DNA of 64,000 nt from Paucimonas lemoignei. GTDB lineage: Bacteria; Pseudomonadota; Gammaproteobacteria; Burkholderiales; Burkholderiaceae_D. The translations under genes were made by a program, and so were the position numbers. The first letter of the stretch is position 1, and every line of letters begins with the position of its first letter. The stretch covers positions 100,607 to 164,606 of the forward strand of contig NZ_SLZQ01000009.1 in assembly GCF_004342585.1 (NCBI RefSeq). The letters run 5' to 3'. The notes beneath the pieces were generated by a model. That model ran no database searches and had not been told where the DNA came from. It saw nothing but the letters and a program-made list of their open reading frames with translations. This document shows positions 17,830-25,517 of this stretch, in pieces.

Positions 17830-18377
17830 TGGAAGAACTGGGTCGGGCTTTGCAGCCGCTGCGGCGGCAACTGCGTCTTTTGGCCAGCCGCGCGGTGCTG
17901 AAGCTGATGAAAGATGCCGTGTCGGTCCAAGTCAAGGCACTGGACGGCGAACCAAAGGATGACGCCGAGCTGTTCCAGCAATACGGATTTCGCTCCCGGC
18001 CGCTGGCTGGTGCCGAGGGCATTATGCTGGCCCTGGGCGGCACGCGTGACCACACCGTCATCCTGTGCATGGATGACCGCCGCTACCAAGTGGATTTGCT
18101 GAAAAACGGTGAGGTGGCGATGTACACCGACGAAGAAGATTACTTCGTCCTGAAGCGCGGCCGCATCGCGGAATTGAACACGAAAACTTTCGTGGTCAAG
18201 GCATCGGAAAAGGTCAGGTTCGAGACACCCATGGTCGAAAACACTGGGGAGATCAAAGACAAGTGCGATAGCGGCGGCGTGACGATGGCGGACATGCGCA
18301 CCAAGCATAACGCGCACGACCACAACGAAACCAATGTGGCTGGCGGGAAGACCAGCAAGCCGAATCAGGTGTTCTGA
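17826..18377 (+). CDS. Baseplate spike protein (Mu gp45-like)
   Basis: 183 residues. Central spike that pierces the outer membrane. An OB-like N-terminal region with YGFRSRPLAGAEGIML is followed by a beta-helical stretch. At the C-terminus the tip motif HNAHDHNETN (about residues 161-170) holds the His-x-His pattern that binds iron at the spike apex in P2 gpV and Mu gp45. It lies in a tight baseplate operon. Confidence 0.9.
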   Translation: MMEELGRALQPLRRQLRLLASRAVLKLMKDAVSVQVKALDGEPKDDAELFQQYGFRSRPLAGAEGIMLALGGTRDHTVILCMDDRRYQVDLLKNGEVAMYTDEEDYFVLKRGRIAELNTKTFVVKASEKVRFETPMVENTGEIKDKCDSGGVTMADMRTKHNAHDHNETNVAGGKTSKPNQVF

Positions 18378-18847
18378 TGGCCGATATCGCAACCAGGTTC
18401 ATCGACTTCACCCAGGGCGCCGACCTGGTGATCGATGGCATTTTTTTGGCCGAGGATGATGGCTTGCTCACTGCCGTGGTGATGTCGCTCTTTACCGATC
18501 GCCAAGCCAATCCGGACGACAAGCTGCCCAATGCGGATCTGGGCGATGACGATCGCCGCGGCTGGTGGGGCGACGAGTTCAACGAGGATCCGCGGGACCG
18601 GATCGGCTCTCGCCTGTGGCTGAACGAAGCGGCCAAGCAGCTGCCGGCCGTGCTCGAGCGCGACCGGAAATACGCCCAGGAGGCGCTGCAATGGATGGTT
18701 GACGACGGTATCGCATCCCGCGTGGTGGTGAGCGCCTTGTCTCCACGCCAGGGAATTCGTGCCCTGAATGTCGCGATCTACCGACCGGACGGCACGGCCT
18801 CCCGTTACCAATTTGAATCTTTCTGGAAGGGACATAATGGCCTTTGA
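18377..18847 (+). CDS. Baseplate wedge protein gp46-like (W/gp25 type)
   Basis: 156 residues. Mu gp46-family wedge component that links the hub to the J-like arms. Family pattern: DDGLLTAVVMSLFTDRQA and GWWGDEF near residues 30-75, SRLWLNEAAKQL at about 84-95. The start overlaps the spike stop, and the end overlaps gene 47 by 11 bases. Confidence 0.88.
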   Translation: MADIATRFIDFTQGADLVIDGIFLAEDDGLLTAVVMSLFTDRQANPDDKLPNADLGDDDRRGWWGDEFNEDPRDRIGSRLWLNEAAKQLPAVLERDRKYAQEALQWMVDDGIASRVVVSALSPRQGIRALNVAIYRPDGTASRYQFESFWKGHNGL

Positions 18848-19901
18848 ACTGCCGGACCTGCGCACCCTGATCAGTCGCGCACAAGCCGATATCGAAGCCG
18901 AGCTGCCGGGCACCAATGCGCGGCTACGCCGCAGCAACTTGAACGTCCTGGCGCGCGTGATGGCCGGCATGGCGCGCGGCATGTATGCCTTTATCCGCGA
19001 ATTCATTTCTCAATGCTTGCCATGGTCGCGTGGCTTCCTACTGCGCCAATGGGCAGAAGTCTGGGGTGTCATGCAACTGCCGGCCACCGCCGCTACTGGC
19101 CGGGTCACCTTGACCGGTACCAATGGCAGTGTCATTGAAGCCGATACGCTGCTGCAGGCGGCTGACGGCCGGGAATATGCCACGCAGGCCGAGGTGACGA
19201 TCGCCGCCGGCGTCGCTCTCGCTACCGTAGTGGCAGTGGTGCCAGGCGCCGCCGGCAACCTGCCGCCGGCCACAGAACTGAGCCTGGTCAACCCAATCGC
19301 CGGTGTGGCTAGCACGGCCACGGTAGATGGCACCGGTGTGACGGGCGGCACAGATGCCGAAGACATGGATAGCCTGTATGCGCGCTACCTGCAGCGGGTG
19401 CAGAACCCGGCGCATGGCGGATCCGTGGCCGATTACATCACCTGGGCCCGGGAAGTGCCTGGCGTGACGCGCGTCTGGGTCTATGGTGGTCTGGATGGCG
19501 ACGCTACCGTGCAGGTGTATTTCGTCCGGGATAACGATGATGTCAGCATCATCCCGGACGCCGCGGCGGTTGCCGCCGTGCAGGCGCATATCAATAGCCA
19601 GGAGATCAAGCCTGTTGCGGCATCTGTCGGTGTATATGCGCCTACCTCCAAGGTGGTCAATTACACCATCAAACTGACGCCGGACACCGCGGCCACGCGT
19701 GCGGCCGTCACCGCCGAGCTACAAGACCTATACGCCAGGGAAGCGACTTTGGGCGGCACCATGCTGAAGTCTCACATGGATGAAGCTATTTCCCTGGCAG
19801 AAGGCGAGACCGATCACGTGTTGGTGGCCCCGACGGCCAACGTGACGGCACTCCTCAATGAGATTCCCGTGCTCGGCACGATCACGTTCACGGGAGGTTG
19901 A
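18837..19901 (+). CDS. Baseplate J-like protein (Mu gp47-like)
   Basis: 354 residues from ATG 18837. The N-terminus FELPDLRTLISRAQADIEAE and the central GVTGGTDAEDMDSLYARYL with ADYITWAREVPGVTRVWV are the conserved parts of baseplate J/gp47 wedge proteins. Wedges form the periphery of the baseplate and trigger sheath contraction. Confidence 0.92.
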   Translation: MAFELPDLRTLISRAQADIEAELPGTNARLRRSNLNVLARVMAGMARGMYAFIREFISQCLPWSRGFLLRQWAEVWGVMQLPATAATGRVTLTGTNGSVIEADTLLQAADGREYATQAEVTIAAGVALATVVAVVPGAAGNLPPATELSLVNPIAGVASTATVDGTGVTGGTDAEDMDSLYARYLQRVQNPAHGGSVADYITWAREVPGVTRVWVYGGLDGDATVQVYFVRDNDDVSIIPDAAAVAAVQAHINSQEIKPVAASVGVYAPTSKVVNYTIKLTPDTAATRAAVTAELQDLYAREATLGGTMLKSHMDEAISLAEGETDHVLVAPTANVTALLNEIPVLGTITFTGG

Positions 19902-19902
19902 T

Positions 19903-20496
19903 ATGGAGACGCTCGACAAAGATCAATATGCCTCTGCCCATGCGCAGCTGCAGCCGCGCGGGTTGGCCTGGTCGCGTAATCCGAATGGTGTGCTGGGCAA
20001 GCTGTACAAGGCGTTTTCCCGTTCTTACGCATCTGTACACGCATCTTTGCTGCTCTTGGCGCGTGAGCTGGATCCGCGCAGTTCATCCCAACTGCTGGAC
20101 GACTGGGAGCGCTTCGCAGGTCTTCCGGACGAGTGCTCTCTGATCCAAGGTACCGAAAGCGAGCGCCGCGCTGCCGTGCACGCCAAAATCACAGCAACAG
20201 GCGGAGCATCGGCTTCGTACTTCATTCAGCTCGCTGCCACGCTCGGCTACCCCGGCGCAACGGTGACGGAATTCCCGGTGGCGCGGTTTGGCCGGTCGCA
20301 CTTCGGGGATCGCTTCCATAGTCGCAAATGGCGCAACGTGTGGCAGTTGAATTTGCCCGGGCAGGGGAACACCACGGCACGTTTCGGCGATCGCTTTGGC
20401 ACCCGTTTTCAACAGAGTGGCAACACGGTTCTCGAATGCCGTGTCGTCAAGCTCAAGCCTGCACACACGCAGGTGATTTTTCACTATGGAGCGTAA
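19903..20496 (+). CDS. Baseplate/tail protein gp48-like (YmfQ, DUF2313)
   Basis: 197 residues. The Mu gp48 / YmfQ family links the J-like protein to tail fibres. Recognisable are QLQPRGLAWSRNPNG near residues 13-28, LLDDWERFAGLP at about 65-76 and, near the end, repeated FGRSHFGDRF / ARFGDRFGTRF. It is followed by the fibre gene. Confidence 0.88.
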   Translation: METLDKDQYASAHAQLQPRGLAWSRNPNGVLGKLYKAFSRSYASVHASLLLLARELDPRSSSQLLDDWERFAGLPDECSLIQGTESERRAAVHAKITATGGASASYFIQLAATLGYPGATVTEFPVARFGRSHFGDRFHSRKWRNVWQLNLPGQGNTTARFGDRFGTRFQQSGNTVLECRVVKLKPAHTQVIFHYGA

Positions 20497-20499
20497 TGC

Positions 20500-21375
20500 A
20501 TGGACTATCCATTAAGCCGGTCTACCGAGCTCGATCTTTATAACGGCAAATTTGATGATGGCGTGCCTGGCATCAGGAAGGCCTCGATCATTCCATCACG
20601 GACATTCAATCAAGTCATGGATGAATTGCTGGCTGTTATTGTCGCAGCCGGTTTGACGCCTAATGAAAACAGCTCAGTGCAGCTGCTCGCTGCCTTGCGC
20701 GCTTCGGGGGTTTTTGCGACGCCGCTGCAGTTTGACAGCAGCACAAAGGCGGCGACAACTGAGTTCGTTAAATCATCAGGCTTCCAGTTCGCCGGAGAAA
20801 CCATCATTAATGTTAGCGCTACGCTGACGGCGGCCCATATTGGGAAGGCTGTCATTCTTGGCGCTGGCGTAACCATTACGCTTCCTGCTGCAAATGCATT
20901 CCCATCTGGTTCAACGATCGTTATCGTCAACGCCAATAGCAATTCCAGCACTGTGCAGCGAGGCGGCACAGATGTTATTGGATACAACACAGGCACGGGA
21001 AATTCGCTGACGCTAACGGCCGGAGATTCGATTGTTTTGGAAACCGCCGGCACGAGTTATTGGCGCATCATCGGCGGTTCGGCGATGGCGCAATTTACCG
21101 GATCTCTGGCAAACAATAAGGCAACTAACGGATATACGAAACTACAAAATGGAATCATATTTCAATGGGGAATTTCTGCGTTAAGTGGATCGTTAACCAC
21201 TTGGCCGATTGCGTTCCCTAATTCGTGCCTGAGTTGTGCGGCGCTTTCCAATTCAAGCGCCACAACTATTACTTATTCGAACCTTACAGCTACCGGAACG
21301 ACGTTCAGCATGCAATCTTCGACGACTGGCGCAAATCAGTCGGCGAACTGCCTCTACATTTGCGTTGGTCATTAA
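20500..21375 (+). CDS. Tail fibre protein
   Basis: 291 residues, short for a fibre. Residues 1-90 resemble the fibre N-terminal attachment part (PLSRSTELDLYNGKFDDG). A Ser/Thr/Gly-rich beta shaft follows, then a C-terminal receptor-binding domain starting NGYTKLQNGIIFQWG and containing WPIAFPNSCLS, the pattern of gp53-like fibre tips. The gene is more AT-rich and codon-atypical than its neighbours, as expected for a horizontally exchanged receptor-binding gene. Confidence 0.85.
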   Translation: MDYPLSRSTELDLYNGKFDDGVPGIRKASIIPSRTFNQVMDELLAVIVAAGLTPNENSSVQLLAALRASGVFATPLQFDSSTKAATTEFVKSSGFQFAGETIINVSATLTAAHIGKAVILGAGVTITLPAANAFPSGSTIVIVNANSNSSTVQRGGTDVIGYNTGTGNSLTLTAGDSIVLETAGTSYWRIIGGSAMAQFTGSLANNKATNGYTKLQNGIIFQWGISALSGSLTTWPIAFPNSCLSCAALSNSSATTITYSNLTATGTTFSMQSSTTGANQSANCLYICVGH

Positions 21376-21389
21376 AGCGAGATTAGAAA

Positions 21390-22076
21390 ATGAAATTTTA
21401 TTCAGCGAAAGAACGCGGTTTTTATGACGAATCGATTCACGGCGCGCGCTTTATTCTCATTATCGATCCGGCATTCGAACCGAAAGAAATCGAGCACATA
21501 GATACTGATCCTGAGAGTGGAGAGACACTGGATCGATATATGGTGCTAAACCCTGACGCGCCGACGGTCAAGGTGCCAAATCAGGACAGCAAAATTCCTA
21601 CTGACGCCGTTGAGATAACGGACGAAGAACACGCCGCGCTGATTGACGCGCAATCGAAGGGCGCAACGATAACGGCAGATAAAAACGGCAAGCCGATTGC
21701 GGTTTTCCCGCCGCCGCCGACGCTGGAGGATATCAAGGCTGCGAAGAATGCGGAAATCAACGCCGCACGCCTAGCCGCCAATTCCTCGACGTTCGAGCAC
21801 GCAGGGAAAGTGTTTGCATGCGATGTGCTCTCGCGTTCCGATATCGACGGCACGGCGAACCATATCGCTCTTTTCGGCAACTTTCCGCCTGAATTCCCAG
21901 GGGGGTGGAAGGCAGTAGATAACTCCATCCTGCAAATGGCCAGCGTGGACGATTTCAAGGCCTTCTTTAAGTCTATGACTGCCCGCGGCACTGAAAATTT
22001 CAACCATGCGCAATTGCTGAAACAGCAGATCGCGGCCGCTGTAACACCGGAGCAGGTTCAAGCAATTAGCTGGTAG
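21390..22076 (+). CDS. Tail fibre assembly protein
   Basis: 228 residues. The N-terminus MKFYSAKERGFYDESIHG and the Pro-rich VFPPPPTLEDIKAAKNAEINAAR link are typical of Mu/P2 Tfa-type fibre chaperones joined to a C-terminal DUF4376-like part (about 110-228). It folds and attaches the fibre encoded just upstream. Confidence 0.85.
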   Translation: MKFYSAKERGFYDESIHGARFILIIDPAFEPKEIEHIDTDPESGETLDRYMVLNPDAPTVKVPNQDSKIPTDAVEITDEEHAALIDAQSKGATITADKNGKPIAVFPPPPTLEDIKAAKNAEINAARLAANSSTFEHAGKVFACDVLSRSDIDGTANHIALFGNFPPEFPGGWKAVDNSILQMASVDDFKAFFKSMTARGTENFNHAQLLKQQIAAAVTPEQVQAISW

Positions 22077-22078
22077 CC

Positions 22079-22561
22079 ATGGACATCGTCACGATTCGCT
22101 TCACGACGAAATGGCCGCCCAACCTGGCCAGCCTTGCAACCGCACGGCTCGGGGGCTCCAGGGACTTTAGCCACTCAATGAACATCATTGATGGCAAGGT
22201 CTTTGAAGCAACCATGCTGCATGGATGCCGAGTAGGCATTCCACTTGAGGTGGCAATGCAGGGTGTGGCGATGTACCAGGACATGTACGTGCCAGTCCGG
22301 GACAAGGCTGCGGCGATCGCCTGGGGCCTTGAGCAGTATGGCAGGCCGTACGATTTCGCCGGTGCGTTGGGCATTCCTTTCCTGGCTTCGGAAGACTGGG
22401 CCAATGATGATGCCTGGTGGTGCAGTGAATTGAGTTTCATGCAGGTGCTGAAAGGCGGGACGGCCATGTTGGATCCGAACGTCTGCAAGCGTGTAACCCC
22501 CGCACATCTTTTGATGTGCAATTTCGCAAAGTCGGAAGTTGTTCGACTGAGATCTAAGTAA
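22079..22561 (+). CDS. Permuted papain-like (YiiX/NlpC-P60 type) hydrolase
   Basis: 160 residues. A His in FSHSM (about 31-35) precedes the catalytic-type Cys in WWCSEL (about 115-120), the permuted order of YaeF/YiiX-type NlpC/P60 enzymes, which cleave amides or acyl links in envelope components. Proteins of this type recur between fibre and lysis genes of Mu-like prophages. No signal peptide. Its substrate is unknown. Confidence 0.7.
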   Translation: MDIVTIRFTTKWPPNLASLATARLGGSRDFSHSMNIIDGKVFEATMLHGCRVGIPLEVAMQGVAMYQDMYVPVRDKAAAIAWGLEQYGRPYDFAGALGIPFLASEDWANDDAWWCSELSFMQVLKGGTAMLDPNVCKRVTPAHLLMCNFAKSEVVRLRSK

Positions 22562-22585
22562 CAAATGAAAAAAGAAGGGCAGATC

Positions 22586-22807
22586 ATGAGCCTGCTAAAA
22601 ACAAATCCAGTCGAGGCAGGGAGCTATACCGGAGCTATCATCTCCGTGGTTTCCTCACTGACGCTTACCGATATCGGCATCATCATCGGCATTATCACGG
22701 CGCTGCTGACCTATGCCATGAATGCCTTTTATGCGGCCCGCAAAGACAAACGTGAGCAGCGTGAACACGAAGCGCGCATGAAAGCGCTGGAAGGAGCAAC
22801 GCAATGA
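22586..22807 (+). CDS. Holin
   Basis: 73 residues from the ATG at 22586, chosen because GAAGGG precedes it; an ATG at 22565 would add 7 residues. Two hydrophobic segments (GAIISVVSSLTLTDIGIIIG and IITALLTYAMNAFYA) and a highly charged C-terminus (KDKREQREHEARMK) fit a class II-type holin that triggers lysis. It directly precedes the endolysin, with overlap. Confidence 0.78.
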   Translation: MSLLKTNPVEAGSYTGAIISVVSSLTLTDIGIIIGIITALLTYAMNAFYAARKDKREQREHEARMKALEGATQ

Positions 22808-23319
22808 AAAAAGCACGCATTGCAGTTGCTGCGCTGTCGCTCTCTGCGGCTGGGTTCATTGGCATTGTTCAGAGTGAGGGATACACCGATCACGCCGTCA
22901 TCCCGACCAAAAACGACAGGCCAACCGTGGGATTTGGCAGCACGTTCCATGAAGACGGCTCACCGGTGAAGATGGGCGACACGACCACACCGGCCCGCGC
23001 ACTGGTCAAGGCGCAAGCGCACGTCAGCAAGGAAGAGGCGATTTTCCGCAAGTCGCTGGCCGGTGCCAGCTTGCACCAGGAGGAGTTCGACCTGTACATG
23101 GATTGGGTGTACCAGTACGGCACCGGCAGATGGAGCGAATCGAGCATGCGGCGCCACCTGTTGGCAGGTGACTATGTCGCGGCCTGTGACGCGCTGCTCG
23201 CTTACAAGCGAGCAGGCGGAAGGGATTGTTCGCAACCTCAGAATTGGGGCCCGAAAGGCTGCAAGGGCGTCTGGACCCGCCAACTGGAACGGCATGCCAA
23301 GTGCATGGCAATGCAATGA
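22804..23319 (+). CDS. Endolysin, GH24 lysozyme with SAR-type N-terminus
   Basis: 171 residues. Cleaves peptidoglycan glycan strands. Catalytic Glu25 in QSEGY and the conserved PTVGFGST (40-47) identify the T4-type lysozyme family. Residues 4-23 are weakly hydrophobic and lack a clear cleavage site, which suggests a signal-arrest-release helix. C-terminal WTRQLERHAKC matches the usual end of phage RrrD-like lysozymes. Confidence 0.9.
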   Translation: MKKARIAVAALSLSAAGFIGIVQSEGYTDHAVIPTKNDRPTVGFGSTFHEDGSPVKMGDTTTPARALVKAQAHVSKEEAIFRKSLAGASLHQEEFDLYMDWVYQYGTGRWSESSMRRHLLAGDYVAACDALLAYKRAGGRDCSQPQNWGPKGCKGVWTRQLERHAKCMAMQ

Positions 23320-23501
23320 ATAAATTCCTAAGCCGCAAATTCCTGATTGCCTTAGCGACGCTGATATCTGCATCCTGGCTGGTCTGCAGCGAGCACATTG
23401 CCGACGGTGTGTACTCAGCGGTTGTTATCGCCGTCGTAGTCGCGTACATCACCGGCAACGTGGCACAAAAGAAGGTCACTCCCAGGGAGCCACAATCATG
23501 A
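23316..23501 (+). CDS. Small two-helix membrane protein of the lysis cassette
   Basis: 61 residues starting at an ATG that overlaps the lysozyme stop. Two membrane segments (FLIALATLISASWLV and VYSAVVIAVVVAYITG). It could be an antiholin or second holin; the sequence alone does not decide. Confidence 0.65.
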   Translation: MNKFLSRKFLIALATLISASWLVCSEHIADGVYSAVVIAVVVAYITGNVAQKKVTPREPQS

Positions 23502-23992
23502 ACCTGATACGCATGGGCATCTATGCCGTTATCGCGGCCGCAGTGGTCGCCGTCCTGGCCGCCATCACCCATGGCATTTATACCCACGGCTATAACGCTG
23601 CCGATGCAAAGTGGCTGAAGAGGGAGACCGAGCGCAAGGACATCGAACTGGCATCCATCCAGGAGGAGCTGCAGGCGCAGGAAATCCTCAAGGGCCAGTA
23701 CGAGCACGAAAAACAATTACTCAAGAAAGGACATGCGGATGAAATTGCTAAAAGTCGCGCTCTTAGCGCTGCCGCTCCTCGGCTGCGCATCAGCGCCGAA
23801 ATCTGTGGTGAGCTTGCCGTCGAAGCCGAAGCCGATCGCGCCGGCGGAAGCAATGGTGGAGATCCCCGAACCAGGCTGGTTCCGGAAAGAGTTGACCAGG
23901 ATTTTAGAGCGCTCGAACTGAAGATTGAGCATGTCTTCGCCGGCTGCCGCGTCGCTCAGGGACACCTGCAGCAAAACGGGATGGCACCGTGA
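23498..23992 (+). CDS. Rz-like inner-membrane spanin
   Basis: 164 residues. N-terminal membrane anchor (about 7-27) followed by a long charged coiled coil (KRETERKDIELASIQEELQA) in the periplasm, the plan of Rz. With Rz1 it fuses inner and outer membranes in the last step of lysis. Rz1 is embedded in it. Confidence 0.85.
   Translation: MNLIRMGIYAVIAAAVVAVLAAITHGIYTHGYNAADAKWLKRETERKDIELASIQEELQAQEILKGQYEHEKQLLKKGHADEIAKSRALSAAAPRLRISAEICGELAVEAEADRAGGSNGGDPRTRLVPERVDQDFRALELKIEHVFAGCRVAQGHLQQNGMAP
23733..23921 (+). CDS. Rz1-like outer-membrane spanin, nested in Rz
   Basis: 62 residues read entirely inside Rz in the +1 frame. Signal peptide with lipobox LPLLGC (Cys18) and a Pro-rich mature part (LPSKPKPIAPAEAM), both hallmarks of Rz1 lipoproteins. 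The first ATG is at 23733, with a second at 23739. Confidence 0.85.
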   Translation: MRMKLLKVALLALPLLGCASAPKSVVSLPSKPKPIAPAEAMVEIPEPGWFRKELTRILERSN

Positions 23993-24035
23993 CGGATCAG
24001 TCACTGTGGAGCGGGTATTGGCACCGACGGGAAGT

Positions 24036-24067
24036 TTGACCAATAACTCCCGGTAAAGGCTTATACT
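24036..24067 (+). promoter_or_regulatory. Probable promoter of the SOS-linked gene
   Basis: TTGACC at 24036 and TATACT at 24062 are separated by 20 bases, longer than ideal. The -10 overlaps the LexA box. Confidence 0.4.
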
Positions 24068-24083
24068 GTAATTTTATACAGTG
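24064..24083 (+). promoter_or_regulatory. LexA (SOS) box
   Basis: TACTGTAATTTTATACAGTG matches the Escherichia-type consensus CTGT-N8-ACAG, with both flanking positions on the left and an AT-rich centre. It covers the -10 region and ends 6 bases before the ATG of the next gene, so LexA binding would block transcription until DNA damage. Confidence 0.78.
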
Positions 24084-24089
24084 AAAGCC

Positions 24090-24311
24090 ATGCAGCCAGA
24101 GCGCATCGAAATCTTTTACCTGTTCCGGTACACCTGCCCGCTCACGAAAAAAAGGCGGACCACTCGCTATAAGATGACGGAAGACGATGCAGCCCAGCAG
24201 CTGCAGGGAAAGGATCCCGAGCGGGTCGAACCATCCCGGGAGGAGCGCCGCATTCAAGACCCGGGCAAGCTCTCCATGGCTTTTCTGCAGCGCGGTCCAT
24301 CGGAGAGGTAA
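24090..24311 (+). CDS. SOS-controlled small phage protein, possible antirepressor
   Basis: 73 residues. The KKRRTTRYKMTEDDAAQQ core resembles small uncharacterised proteins common in betaproteobacterial phages and genomes. It lies directly under a LexA box and runs convergently toward the lysogeny repressor; its stop touches the repressor's stop. By analogy with Tum of coliphage 186, a LexA-controlled antirepressor, it may connect DNA damage to induction. The family link to Tum is not shown; only genetic position and control agree. ATG 24090 is chosen; GTG 24081 is possible. Confidence 0.65.
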   Translation: MQPERIEIFYLFRYTCPLTKKRRTTRYKMTEDDAAQQLQGKDPERVEPSREERRIQDPGKLSMAFLQRGPSER

Positions 24312-25061
24312 TTACATGCTTGGTGCCGGAAGCTCGCCTTCGTCCGGATCCGGCGTCATAGCACTGATAATTTTCTGGACTGCCTGTTTTTTGTCCTTAT
24401 CGAGCATGCGGTAGTGCAGCAAAAGCTCAACTTCTTCGATTGCTACGACAGGCATGCTGGGATCTTTGAAATCATCGAATACTGGGCTGGTCACGTCGAT
24501 CGGCACGCGCGCATTCAGTAATCCTTTTTCCCTATCAAATAGCTTATAGGTGCCGATCTCTCCCTTTTCCAGCTGTTCCATTAAGGCGGCGTCGAGATAG
24601 GTATAAAACAGTGTGCCGTTCCGCTTGCGCAGAGTAAGGATGGACGCGGGGCCGAGAGGTCCGACAATTACCTCGACGATCGTGTAATCGATGAATTGGT
24701 CTTTGACGCTGTGGCTTCCTGGCTGGGATAGCACGAATGCCAGTCGGTGATGATCGCTCACCACAGTCACTTCCCACTGCTCTTCTGATAGCAGCTCATC
24801 CAATAAGCTGGCGGCCGCCTGGTCGCTGGCACACGGCGCCACGTAAAAAGGCGTGCCTCTCCCTTCTAGCAGCCAGTCGATCCGGACATTCTCCGCGCGC
24901 CGGATGATTCCAAGGGTTTCTGCTCCCGGCATGCCGCCCTTGTTCATGACGCTTTCAATTGTTCCTTTGCTAACACCGATGGACTTAGCCCACGGGTGGA
25001 TCTTTCGATCGCCGACAACGAAGGCCAAGCGCTCCGAAATGGTGCTCCCAAATTTATTCAT
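24312..25061 (-). CDS. Phage lysogeny repressor (CI-type HTH)
   Basis: 249 residues from the ATG at 25061 (MNKFGSTISERL); in-frame ATGs at 25091 and 25145 would lengthen it but would cover the operator and the divergent start. Residues 5-70 form a helix-turn-helix of the phage CI type (WAKSIGVSKGTIESVMNKGG, then IDWLLEGRGTPF). The C-terminal part is alpha/beta but shows no Ala-Gly cleavage site or Ser/Lys pair of S24 peptidases, so RecA-stimulated self-cleavage is unlikely. It is transcribed away from the early operon, with palindromes at its start. Confidence 0.8.
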   Translation of the reverse strand: MNKFGSTISERLAFVVGDRKIHPWAKSIGVSKGTIESVMNKGGMPGAETLGIIRRAENVRIDWLLEGRGTPFYVAPCASDQAAASLLDELLSEEQWEVTVVSDHHRLAFVLSQPGSHSVKDQFIDYTIVEVIVGPLGPASILTLRKRNGTLFYTYLDAALMEQLEKGEIGTYKLFDREKGLLNARVPIDVTSPVFDDFKDPSMPVVAIEEVELLLHYRMLDKDKKQAVQKIISAMTPDPDEGELPAPSM

Positions 25062-25072
25062 AAATTTATGAA
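25057..25072. promoter_or_regulatory. Operator palindrome O1 of the lysogeny switch
   Basis: TTCATAAATTTATGAA is a perfect 16-bp palindrome covering the repressor start codon. A related site begins exactly 30 bp away, about three helix turns. Confidence 0.6.
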
Positions 25073-25086
25073 GAATCCCTTCCCAA

Positions 25087-25102
25087 TTCATAAAATTAGG
25101 AA
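25087..25102. promoter_or_regulatory. Operator palindrome O2 of the lysogeny switch
   Basis: TTCATAAAATTAGGAA shares the TTCxTAA / TTAxGAA half sites with O1. Together they lie between the repressor and the divergent ribbon-helix-helix gene. Confidence 0.55.
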
Positions 25103-25143
25103 TAGAATTTAAGGACTCTATTAAACAATTCTTAAACAAGCTC

Positions 25144-25374
25144 ATGATATCAAACCCCACTACCGGCACGCAGAAGAACAAAAAGAAAAGTGGCGCAAAG
25201 GAATCAAAGGCGAGCCCCTCGAACACCAAGTTCGTGATGGTGACCTTTGGACGGCGAGATAAAGAGGTCGTCGAAGTCTTCGAAAAAGAAGCCCAGGACC
25301 AAGGCTTGAGCCGCTCCGCGCTGGCCCGAGAAATCATCCGGAAGCATTTCGGTTACGCATCCCTTCTGACATAG
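25144..25374 (+). CDS. Ribbon-helix-helix (Arc/MetJ-type) regulator, Cro position
   Basis: 76 residues. A Lys/Ser-rich N-terminal arm, then TKFVMVTFGRRDKEVVEVFEKEAQDQGLSRSALAREIIRKHF with the strand-helix-helix layout of Arc-type repressors. First gene divergent from the repressor, the place of Cro, Arc or Ner functions. The ribosome site is weak. Confidence 0.65.
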   Translation: MISNPTTGTQKNKKKSGAKESKASPSNTKFVMVTFGRRDKEVVEVFEKEAQDQGLSRSALAREIIRKHFGYASLLT

Positions 25375-25412
25375 AAAAAAGCCCACATGACCGCGCCAAC
25401 GGTCATGCGGGC
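25375..25412 (-). terminator. Terminator oriented to the minus strand
   Basis: GCCC-x-CATGACCG pairs with CGGTCATG-x-GGGC around CGCCAA. A run of six A on its left becomes six U for minus-strand RNA. On the plus strand no U tract follows, so it acts mainly on leftward transcripts, although no leftward gene begins to its right. Confidence 0.65.
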
Positions 25413-25442
25413 TGTGCTTTACCAGCAGTCCCGCCGGACTGA
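25375..25442 (-). ncRNA. Possible short leftward RNA (OOP-like)
   Basis: On the minus strand TTGACT (25476-25471) and TGCAAT (25452-25447), 18 apart, could start an RNA of about 65 bases that ends at the strong terminator at 25375. In lambda the OOP RNA lies in a comparable place beside cII. This is an inference from promoter and terminator shape only. Confidence 0.28.
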
Positions 25443-25447
25443 CTAGA

Positions 25448-25461
25448 TTGCAAATATGCAA
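25448..25461. promoter_or_regulatory. Inverted repeat before the CII-like gene
   Basis: TTGCAAATATGCAA has TTGCA/TGCAA arms. It differs from O1 and O2 and might bind the ribbon-helix-helix protein or the CII-like protein. Confidence 0.35.
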
Positions 25462-25517
25462 CGACAGTGTAGTCAATCCGGCAAAAAGAGAAGTGTTAAC
25501 TTTATTGCAGGATTCAC

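Noticed and set aside
25448..25461. TTGCAAATATGCAA considered as a third repressor operator
   Set aside because: Half sites differ from the TTCxTAA pattern of O1 and O2; kept only as a separate inverted repeat.
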